Assembly (NCBI GenBank): GCA_026929865.2
Contig: CM049407.1
Coordinates: 17,721,501-17,785,500, forward strand
Source of the DNA: Hyperoplus lanceolatus
Lineage: Eukaryota > Chordata > Actinopteri > Uranoscopiformes > Ammodytidae
Length of the DNA: 64,000 bases
Direction of reading: 5' to 3'
The translations under genes and the position numbers were made by a program. A model generated the notes under the pieces. The model saw only the letters and a list, made by a program, of their open reading frames with translations, was not told the origin of the DNA and did not search any database. Positions 13,201-25,200 of this stretch are shown here, piece after piece; position 1 is the first letter of the stretch, and every line of letters begins with the position of its first letter.

Positions 13201-16200
13201 TACACTTAGCCTATGTTGATGTTGAAATTAACTGCCCCCAGTAACTTCATTAAATGTGAAGTTGGTATTTTATTTTCTTATGGTGTAAATGATGTGCTAC
13301 GAAAATAACTAAATTATGATGTTGGTCTTTTATGAGTTCTTTATTATCTTAATGGGGGGGGGGGGTATTTTGTTTTAGCTGAGTTAAATCTTCCTCTCTT
13401 CTCCTCTCCTCTCTTCTGTTTTGCCTCTCGTTCGTATTCGTGTAGAGTCGGTAAACTCCGGCGGTGGCTTGTTGCTTTAAATATTGCCGCCGTAAAGGAT
13501 TATGGGATACCACTATCTACGTTCCTTTAGCAAAGGTTGGTCAGGAGTAACCTATGCTAAAGGAGGGTTAAAGGATGAATCGAGGCTCCTTTCCTATGCA
13601 TTTTGGTTATTCGGATTCACCTATCTGCCGAGCACTTCCGGGTCATCTCGAAAGGAAAGGAAATTTCCGATGCAAAAAAGAGTTTTCAGATAGGCCCCAG
13701 GAGTCGAACCTAGAATCTTCTGATCCGTAGTCAGACGGGTTATCCATTGCGCTACTAGCCCGGCAAGCCTGTTTCTGTTATTCTCACAGCCACGCAGCGA
13801 GACAGCCGTGGTCTTTTATTTTGAAGGAAACTGTAGACAGCTGGTCAAACCACTGTTTGAGAGGGAAAACATGGGGCATCACCTCGGATATTGAGTCCAG
13901 CTATCTTCTTCAACCAAATAAGTTTTGTCAAAAACACTGCAGGAGTACAGCTTACAACTGCTGCCGTGACCCCGATTCGAACCGGGGTTGCTGCGGCCAC
14001 AACGCAGAGTACTAACCACTATACGATCACGGCTGCTTGATTTACTGAGTGGCTCGTTTTTTACAGTTGACGTGTGACCAAAGACTGTCACATTTCTGGG
14101 ACGGTTCTTCTGGCACTGTTTTATATGTGGTCCATGGACAAATTTTGCTTCTCAACCATAATGATTAGCAGTTTAGACCCGACATAGATACTTCAACATA
14201 ACTGTGACTCAGTGAATTTGGAGAAGTCAGATGCTTTTGATTCCATGTTGGGAGGAAAGGTACTTTTCCCCACTCAAGTCGTAGTGTTTTCTGATAAAGA
14301 GCGTTGTGCGGCAGGACACGGGGAACAAACTACTTACAAGCTAAAGTGCGCAACGAGCTAGCCAGGAGTCTAACCTAGAATCTTCTGATCCGTAGTCAGA
14401 CGCATTATACATTGCGCCACTAGCCCTGCCTGTTGCTGTGTTATTCTCACAGCCACGCAGCCAGACAGCCGTGGTCTTTTATTTTGAAGGAAACTGTGTA
14501 GACAGCTGGTCAAACCCCTGTTTGAGAGGGAAAACATGGGGCATCACCTCGGAAATTGAGTCCAGCTATCTTCTTCAACCAAATAAGTTTTGTCAAAAAC
14601 ACTGCAGGAGTACAGCTTACAACTGCTGCCGTGACCCGGATTCGAACCGGGGTTGCAGCGGCCACAACGCAGAGTACTAACCACTATACGATCACGGCTG
14701 CTTGATTTACTGAGTGGCTCGTTTTTTACAGTTGACGTGTGACCAAAGACTGTCACATTTCTGGGACGGTTCTTCTGGCACTGTTTTATATGTGGTCCAT
14801 GGACAAATTTTGCTTCTCAACCATCATGATTAGCAGTTTAGACCCGACATAGATACTTCAACATAACTGTGACTCGGTGAATTTGGAGAAGTCAGATGCT
14901 TTTGATTCCTAGTTGGGAGGAAACGTACTTTTCCCTCTCAAGTCGTAGTGTTTTCTGATAAACAGCGTTTTGCGGCAGGACACGGGGGAACAAACTACTT
15001 ACAAGCTAAAGTGCGCAACGAGCTAGCCAGGAGTCGAACCTAGAATCTTCTGATCCGTAGTCAGACGCGTTATCCATTGCGCCACTAGCCCTGCCTGTTG
15101 CTGTGTTATTCTCACAGCCACGCAGCCAGACAGCCGTGGTCTTTTATTTTGAAGGAAACTGTGTAGACAGCTGGTCAAACCACTGTTTGAGAGGGAAAAC
15201 ATGGGGCATCACCTCGGAAATTGAGTCCAGCTATCTTCTTCAACCAAATAAGTTTTGTCAAAAACACTGCAGGAGTACAGCTTACAACTGCTGCCGTGAC
15301 CCGGATTCGAACCGGGGTTGCTGCAGCCACAACGCAGAGTACTAACCACTATACGATCACGGCTGCTTGATTTACTGAGTGGCTCGTTTTTTACAGTTGA
15401 CGTGTGACCAAAGACTGTCACATTTCTGGGACGGTTCTTCTGGCACTGTTTTATATGTGGTCCATGGACAAATTTTGCTTCTCAACCATAATGATTAGCA
15501 GTTTAGACCCGACATAGATACTTCAACATAACTGTAACTCAGTGAATTTGGAGAAGTCAGATGCTTTTGATTCCATGTTGGGAGGAAAGGTACTTTTCCC
15601 CACTCAAGTCGTAGTGTTTTCTGATAAAGAGCGTTGTGCGGCAGGACACGGGGAACAAACTACTTACAAGCTAAAGTGCGCAACGAGCTAGCCAGGAGTC
15701 GAACCTAGAATCTTCTGATCCGTAGTCAGACGCGTTATCCATTGCGCCACTAGCCCTGCGTGTTGCTGTGTTATTCCAACAGCCACGCAGCCAGACAGCC
15801 GTGGTCTTTTATTTTGAAGGAAACTGTGTAGACAGGGGGTCAAACCACTGTTTGAGAGGGAAAACATGGGGCATCACCTCGGAAATTGAGTCCAGCTATC
15901 TTCTTCAACCAAATAAGTTTTGTCAAAAACACTGCAGGAGTACAGCTTACAACTGCTGCCGTGACCCGGATTCGAACCGGGGTTGCTGCGGCCACAACGC
16001 AGAGTACTAACCACTATACGATCACGGCTGCTTGATTGACTGAGTGGCTCGTTTTTTACAGTTGACGTGTGACCAAAGACTGTCACATTTCTGGGACGGT
16101 TCTTCTGGCACTGTTTTATATGTGTTCCATGGACAAATTTTGCTTCTCAACCATAATGATTAGCAGTTTAGACCCGAAATAGATAATTCAACATAACTGT

Positions 16201-19200
16201 GACTCTGTGAATTTGGAGAAGTCAGATGCTTTTGATTCCATGTTGGGAGGAAAGGTACTTTTCCCCACTCAAGTCGTAGTGTTTTCTGATAAAGAGCGTT
16301 GTGCGGCAGGACACGGGGAACAAACTACTTACAAGCTAAAGTGCGCAACGAGCTAGCCAGGAGTCTAACCTTGAATCTTCTGATCCGTAGTCAGACGCTT
16401 TATCCATTGCGCCACTAGCCCTGCCTGTCGCTGTGTTATTCTCACAGCCACGCAGCCAGACAGCCGTGGTCTTTTATTTTGAAGGAAACTGTGTAGACAG
16501 GGGGTCAAACCACTGTTTGAGAGGGAAAACATGGGGCATCACCTCGGAAATTGAGTCCAGCTATCTTCTTCAACCAAATAAGTTTTGTCAAAAACACTGC
16601 AGGAGTACAGCTTACAACTGCTGCCGTGACCCGGATTCGAACCGGGGTTGCTGCGGCCACAACGCAGAGTACTAACCACTATACGATCACGGCTGCTTGA
16701 TTGACTGAGTGGCTCGTTTTTTACAGTTGACGTGTGACCAAAGACTGTCACATTTCTGGGACGGTTCTTCTGGCACTGTTTTATACGTGGTCCATGGACA
16801 AATTTTGCTTCTCAAACATAATGATTAGCAGTTTAGACCCGACATAGATACTTCAACATAACTGTGACTCAGTGAATTTGGAGAAGTTAGATGCTTTTGA
16901 TTCCATGTTGGGAGGAAACGTACTTTTCCGTCTCAAGTCGTAGTGTTTTCTGATAAACAGTGTTGTGCAGCAGGACACGGGGGAACAAACTACTTACAAG
17001 CTAAAGTGCGCAACGAGCTAGCCAGGAGTCTAACCTTGAATCTTCTGATCCGTAGTCAGACGCTTTATCCATTGCGCCACTAGCCCTGCCTGTTGCTGTG
17101 TTATTCTCACAGCAACGCAGCCAGACAGCCGTGGTCTTTCATTTTGAAGGAAACTGTGTAGACAGCTGGTCAAACCACTGTTTGAGAGGGAAAACATGGG
17201 GCATCACATCGGAAATTGAGTCCAGCTATCTTCTTCAACCTAATAAGTTTTGTCAAAAACACTGCAGGAGTACAGCTTACAACTGCTGCCGTGACCCGGA
17301 TTCGAACCGGGGTTGCTGCGGCCACAACGCAGAGTACTAACCACTATACGATCACGGCTGCTTGATTGACTGAGTGGCTCGTTTTTTACAGTTGACGTGT
17401 GACCAAAGATTGTCACATTTCTGGGACGGTTCTTCTGGCACTGTTTTATATGTGGTCCATGGACAAATTTTGCTTCTCAACCATAATGATTAGCAGTTTA
17501 GACCCGACCTAGATACTTCAACATAACTGTGACTCAGTGAATTTGGAGAAATCAGAAGCTTTTGATTCCATGTTGGGAGGAAACATACTTTTCCCTCTCA
17601 AGTCGTAGTGTTTTCTGATAAACAGTGTTGTGCGGCAGGACACGGGGGAACAAACTACTTACAAGCTAAAGTGCGCAACGAGCTAGCCAGGAGTCGAACC
17701 TAGAATCTTCTGATCCGTAGTCAGACGCGTTATCCATTGCGCCACTAGCCCTGCCTGTCGCTGTGTTATTCTCACAGCCACGCAGCCAGACAGCCGTGGT
17801 CTTTTATTTTGATGGAAACTGTGTAGACAGCTGGTCAAACCACTGTTTGAGAGGGAAAACATGGGGCATCACCTCGGAAATTGAGTCCAGCTATCTTCTT
17901 CAACCAAATAAGTTTTGTCAAAAACACTGCAGGAGTACAGCTTACAACTGCTGCCGTGACCTGGATTCGAACCGGGGTTGCTGCAGCCACAACGCAGAGT
18001 ACTAACCACTATACGATCACGGCTGCTTGATTTACTGAGTGGCTCGTTTTTTACAGTTGACGTGTGACCAAAGACTGTCACATTTCTGGGACGGTTCTTC
18101 TGGCACTGTTTTATATGTGGTCCATGGACAAATTTTGCTTCTCAACCATAATGATTAGCAGTTTAGACCCGACATAGATACTTCAACATAACTGTGACTC
18201 AGTGAATTTGGAGAAGTTAGATGCTTTTGATTCCATGTTGGGAGGAAACGTACTTTTCCGTCTCAAGTCGTAGTGTTTTCTGATAAACAGTGTTGTGCAG
18301 CAGGACACGGGGGAACAAACTACTTACAAGCTAAAGTGCGCAACGAGCTTGCCAGGAGTCGAACCTAGAATCTTCTGATCCGTAGTCAGACTCATTATCC
18401 ATTGCGCCACTAGCCCTGCCTGTCGCTGTGTTATTCTCACAGCCACGCAGCTAGACAGCCGCGGTCTTTTATTTTGAAGGAAACTGTATAGACAGCTGGT
18501 CAAACCACTGTTTGAGAGGGAAAACATGGGGCATCACCTCGGAAATTGAGTCCAGCTATCTTCTTCAACCAAATAAGTTTTGTCAAAAACACTGCAGGAG
18601 TACAGCGTACAACTGCTGCCGTGACCTGGATTCGAACCGGGGTTGCTGCAGCCACAACGCAGAGTACTAACCACTATACGATCACGGCTGCTTGATTGAC
18701 TGAGTGGCTCGTTTTTTACAGTTGACGTGTGACCAAAGATTGTCACATTTCTGGGACGGTTCTTCTGGCACTGTTTTATATGTGGTCCATGGACAAATTT
18801 TGCTTCTCAACCGTAATGATTAGCAGTTTAGACCCGACATAGATACTTCAACATAACTGTGACTCAGTGAATTTGGAGAAGTCAGATGCTTTTGATTCCA
18901 TGTTGGGAGGAAACGTACTTTTCCCCACTCAAGTCGTAGTGTTTTCTGATAAACAGTGTTGTGCGGCAGGACACGGGGAACAAACTACTTACAAGCTAAA
19001 GTGCGCAACGAGCTAGCCAGGAGTCGAACCTAGAATCTTCTGATCCGTAGTCAGACGCGTTATCCATTGCGCCACTAGCCCTGCCTGTCGCTGTGTTATT
19101 CCCACAGCCACGCAGCCAGACAGCCGTGGTCTTTTATTTTGAAGGAAACTGTGTAGACAGCTGGTCAAACCACTGTTTGAGAGGGAAAACATGGGGCATC

Positions 19201-22200
19201 ACCTCGGAAATTGAGTCCAGCTATCTTCTTCAACCAAATAAGTTTTGTCAAAAACACTGCAGGAGTACAGCTTACAACTGCTGCCGTGACCCGGATTCGA
19301 ACTGGGGTTGCTGCAGCCACAACGCAGAGTACTAACCACTATACGATCACGGCTGCTTGATTGACTGAGTGGCTCGTTTTTTACAGTTGACGTGTGACCA
19401 AAGATTGTCACATTTCTGGGACGGTTCTTCTGGCACTGTTTTATATGTGGTCCATGGACAAATTTTGCTTCTCAACCATAATGATTAGCAGTTTAGACCC
19501 GACCTAGATACTTCAACATAACTGTGACTCAGTGAATTTGGAGAAATCAGAAGCTTTTGATTCCATGTTGGGAGGAAACGGCTACTTTTCCCTCTCAAGT
19601 CGTAGTGTTTTCTGATAAACAGTGTTGTGCGGCAGGACACGGGGGAACAAACTACTTACAAGCTAAAGTGCGCAACGAGCTAGCCAGGAGTCGAACCTAG
19701 AATCTTCTGATCCGTAGTCAGACGCATTATCCATTGCGCCACTAGCCCTGCCTGTCGCTGTGTTATTCTCACAGCCACGCAGCCAGACAGCCGTGGTCTT
19801 TTATTTTGAAGGAAACTGTGTAGACAGCTGGTCAAACCACTGTTTGAGAGGGAAAACATGGGGCATCACCTCGGAAATTGAGTCCAGCTATCTTCTTCAA
19901 CCAAATAAGTTTTGTCAAAAACACTGCAGGAGTACAGCGTACAACTGCTGCCGTGACCTGGATTCGAACCGGGGTTGCTGCAGCCACAACGCAGAGTACT
20001 AACCACTATACGATCACGGCTGCTTGATTTACTGAGTGGCTCGTTTTTTACAGTTGACGTGTGACCAAAGACTGTCACATTTCTGGGACGGTTCTTCTGG
20101 CACTGTTTTATATGTGGTCCATGGACAAATTTTGCTTCTCAACCGTAATGATTAGCAGTTTAGACCCGACATAGATACTTCAACATAACTGTTACTTAGT
20201 GAATTTGGAGAAGTCAGATGCTTTCGATTCCATGTTGGGAGGAAAGGTACTTTTCCCCACTCAAGTCGTAGTGTTTTCTGATAAAGAGCGTTGTGCGGCA
20301 GGACACGGGGAACAAACTACTTACAAGCTAAAGTGCGCAACGAGCTAGCCAGGAGTCTAACCTAGAATCTTCTGATCCGTAGTCAGACGCGTTATCCATT
20401 GCGCCACTAGCCCTGCCTGTTGCTGTGTTATTCTCACAGCAACGCAGCCAGACAGCCGTGGTCTTTCATTTTGAAGGAAACTGTGTAGACAGCTGGTCAA
20501 ACCACTGTTTGAGAGGGAAAACATGGGGCATCACCTCGGATATTGAGTCCAGCTATCTTCTTCAACCTAATAAGTTTTGTCAAAAACACTGCAGGAGTAC
20601 AGCTTACAACTGCTGCCGTGACCCGGATTCGAACCGGGGTTGCTGCGGCCACAACGCAGAGTACTAACCACTATACGATCACGGCTGCTTGCTCTACTGA
20701 GAGCCTCGTTTTTTACAGTTGACGTGTGACCAAAGACTGTCACATTTCTGGGACGGTTCTTCTGGCACTGTTTTATAAGTGGTCCATGGACAAATTTTGC
20801 TTCTCAACCATAATGATTAGCAGTTTAGACCAGACATAGATACTTCGACAAAACTCTGACTCAGTGAATTTGGAGAAGTCAGATGCTTTTGATTCCATGT
20901 TGGGAGGAAACGTACTTTTCCCCTCTCAGTCGTGGTGTTTTCTGATAAACACCGTTGTGCGGCAGGACACGGGGAACAAACTATTTACAAGCTAAAGTGC
21001 GCAACGAGCTAGCCAGGAGTCGAACCTAGAATCTTCTGATCCGTAGTCAGACGCGTTATCCATTGCGCCACTAGCCCTGCCTGTTACTGTGTTATTCTCA
21101 CAGCCACGCAGCCAGACAGCCGTGGTCTTTTATTTTGAAGGAAACTGTGTAGACAGCTGGTCAAACCACTGTTTGAGAGGGAAAACATGGGGCATCACCT
21201 CGGAAATTGAGTCCAGCTATCTTCTTCAAAATGATGTAGAACCAAATCAGTTTTGTCAAAACACTGCAGGAGTAGAGCTTACAACTGCTGCCGTGACCCG
21301 GATTCGAACCGGGGTTGCTGCGGCCACAACGCAGAGTACTAACCACTATACGATCACGGCTGCTTGCTCTACTGAGTGCCTCGTTTTTTACAGTTGACGT
21401 GTGACCAAAGACTGTCACATTTCTGGGACGGTTCTTCTGGCACTGTTTTATAAGTGGTCCATGGACAAATTTTGCTTCTCAACCATAATGATTAGCAGTT
21501 TAGACCCGAAATAGATACTTCAACATAACTGTGACTCAGTGAATTTGGAGAAGTCAGATGCTTTTGATTCCATGTTGGGAGGAAACGTACTTTTCCCTCT
21601 CAAGTCGTAGTGTTTTCTGATGAACAGCGTTGTGCGGCAGGACACGGGGGAACAAACTACTTACAAGCTAAAGTGCGCAACGAGCTAGCCAGGAGTCGAA
21701 CCTAGAATCTTCTGATCCGTAGTCAGACGCGTTATCCATTGCGCCACTAGCCCTGCCTGTTGCTGTGTTATTCTCACAGCAACGCAGCCAGACAGCCGTG
21801 GTCTTTCATTTTGAAGGAAACTGTGTAGACAGCTGGTCAAACCACTGTTTGAGAGGGAAAACATGGGGCATCACCTCGGAAATTGAGTCCAGCTATCTTC
21901 TTCAACCAAATAAGTTTTGTCAAAAACACTGCAGGAGTACAGCTTACAACTGCTGCCGTGACCCGGATTCGAACCGGGGTTGCTGCGGCCACAACGCAGA
22001 GTACTAACCACTATACGATCACGGCTGCTTGATTTACTGAGTGGCTCGTTTTTTACAGTTGACGTGTGACCAAAGACTGTCACATTTCTGGGACGGTTCT
22101 TCTGGCACTGTTTTATATGTGGTCCATGGACAAATTTTGCTTCTCAACCATAATGATTAGCAGTTTAGACCCGACATAGATACTTCAACATAACTGTGAC

Positions 22201-25200
22201 TCAGTGAATTTGGAGAAGTCAGATGCTTTTGATTCCATGTTGGGAGGAAACGTACTTTTCCCCACTCAAGTCGTAGTGTTTTCTGATAAACAGTGTTGTG
22301 CGGCAGGACACGGGGAACAAACTACTTACAAGCTAAAGTGCGCAACGAGCTAGCCAGGAGTCGAACCTAGAATCTTCTGATCCGTAGTCAGACGCGTTAT
22401 CCATTGCGCCACTAGCCCTGCCTGTTGCTGTGTTATTCACACTGCCACGCAGCCAGACAGCCGTGGTCTTTTATTTTGAAGGAAACTGTGTAGACAGCTG
22501 GTCAAACCACTGTTTGAGAGGGAAAACATGGGGCATCACCTCGGATATTGAGTCCAGCTATCTTCTTCAACCTAATAAGTTTTGTCAAAAACACTGCAGG
22601 AGTACAGCTTACAACTGCTGCCGTGACCCGGATTCGAACCGGGGTTGCTGCGGCCACAACGCAGAGTACTAACCACTATACGATCACGGCTGCTTGATTG
22701 ACTGAGTGGCTCGTTTTTTACAGTTGACGTGTGACCAAAGACTGTCACATTTCTGGGACGGTTCTTCTGGCACTGTTTTATATGTGGTCCATGGACAAAT
22801 TTTGCTTCTCAACCGTAATGATTAGCAGTTTAGACCCGACATAGATACTTCAACATAACTGTGACTTAGTGAATTTGGAGAAGTCAGATGCTTTTGATTC
22901 CATGTTGGGAGGAAAGGTACTTTTCCCCACTCAAGTCGTAGTGTTTTCTGATAAAGAGCGTTGTGCGGCAGGACACGGGGGAACAAACTACTTACAAGCT
23001 AAAGTGCGCAACGAGCTAGCCAGGAGTCGAACCTAGAATCTTCTGATCCGTAGTCAGACACATTATCCATTGCACCACTAGCCCTGCCTGTTGCTGTGTT
23101 ATTCTCACAGCCACGCAGCCAGACAGCCGTGGTCTTTTATTTTGAAGGAAACTGTGTAGACAGCTGGTCAAACCACTGTTTGAGAGGGAAAACATGGGGC
23201 ATCACCTCGGATATTGAGTCCAGCTATCTTCTTCAACCTAATAAGTTTTGTCAGAAACACAGCAGGAGTACAGCTTACAACTGCTGCCGTGACCCGGATT
23301 CGAACCGGGGTTGCTGCGGCCACAACGCAGAGTACTAACCACTATACGATCACGGCTGCTTGATTTACTGAGTGGCTCGTTTTTTACAGTTGACGTGTGA
23401 CCAAAGACTGTCACATTTCTGGGACGGTTCTTCTGGCACTGTTTTATATGTGGTCCATGGACAAATTTTGCTTCTCAACCGTAATGATTAGCAGTTTAGA
23501 CCCGACATAGATACTTCAACATAACTGTGACTTAGTGAATTTGGAGAAGTCAGATGCTTTTGATTCCATGTTGGGAGGAAAGGTACTTTTCCCCACTCAA
23601 GTCGTAGTGTTTTCTGATAAAGAGCGTTGTGCGGCAGGACACGGGGGAACAAACTACTTACAAGCTAAAGTGCGCAACGAGCTAGCCAGGAGTCGAACCT
23701 AGAATCTTCTGATCCGTAGTCAGACACATTATCCATTGCACCACTAGCCCTGCCTGTTGCTGTGTTATTCCCACAGCAACGCAGCCAGACAGCCGTGGTC
23801 TTTTATTTTGAAGGAAACTGTGTAGACAGCTGGTCAAACCACTGTTTGAGAGGGAAAACATGGGGCATCACCTCGGATATTGAGTCCAGCTATCTTCTTC
23901 AACCTAATAAGTTTTGTCAGAAACACAGCAGGAGTACAGCTTACAACTGCTGCCGTGACCCGGATTCGAACCGGGGTTGCTGCGGCCACAACGCAGAGTA
24001 CTAACCACTATACGATCACGGCTGCTTGATTTACTGAGTGGCTCGTTTTTTACAGTTGACGTGTGACCAAAGACTGTCACATTTCTGGGACGGTTCTTCT
24101 GGCACTGTTTTATATGTGGTCCATGGACAAATTTTGCTTCTCAACCGTAATGATTAGCAGTTTAGACCCGACATAGATACTTCAACATAACTGTGACTTA
24201 GTGAATTTGGAGAAGTCAGATGCTTTTGATTCCATGTTGGGAGGAAAGGTACTTTTCCCCACTCAAGTCGTAGTGTTTTCTGATAAAGAGCGTTGTGCGG
24301 CAGGACACGGGGGAACAAACTACTTACAAGCTAAAGTGCGCAACGAGCTAGCCAGGAGTCGAACCTAGAATCTTCTGATCCGTAGTCAGACGCGTTATCC
24401 ATTGCGCCACTAGCCCTGCCTGTTGCTGTGTTATTCCCACAGCAACGCAGCCAGACAGCCGTGGTCTTTTATTTTGAAGGAAACTGTGTAGACAGCTGGT
24501 CAAACCACTGTTTGAGAGGGAAAACATGGGGCATCACCTCGGATATTGAGTCCAGCTATCTTCTTCAACCTAATAAGTTTTGTCAAAAACACTGCAGGAG
24601 TACAGCTTACAACTGCTGCCGTGACCCGGATTCCAACCGGGGTTGCTGCGGCCACAACGCAGAGTACTAACCACTATATGATCACGGCTGCTTGTTCTAC
24701 TGAGTGGCTCGTTTTTTACAGTTGACGTGTGACCAAAGACTGTCACATTTCTGGGACGGTTCTTCTGGCACTGTTTTATATGTGGTCCATGGACAAATTT
24801 TGCTTCTCAACCATAATGATTAGCAGTTTAGACCCGAAATAGATACTTCAACATAACTGTGACTCAGTGAATTTGGAGAAGTCAGATGCTTTTGATTCCA
24901 TGTTGGGAGGAAACGTACTTTTCCCTCTCAAGTCGTAGTGTTTTCTGATGAACAGCGTTGTGCGGCAGGACACGGGGGAACAAACTACTTACAAGCTAAA
25001 GTGCGCAACGAGCTAGCCAGGAGTCGAACCTAGAATCTTCTGATCCGTAGTCAGACGCGTTATCCATTGCGCCACTAGCCCTGCCTGTTGCTGTGTTATT
25101 CTCACAGCAACGCAGCCAGACAGCCGTGGTCTTTCATTTTGAAGGAAACTGTGTAGACAGCTGGTCAAACCACTGTTTGAGAGGGAAAACATGGGGCATC

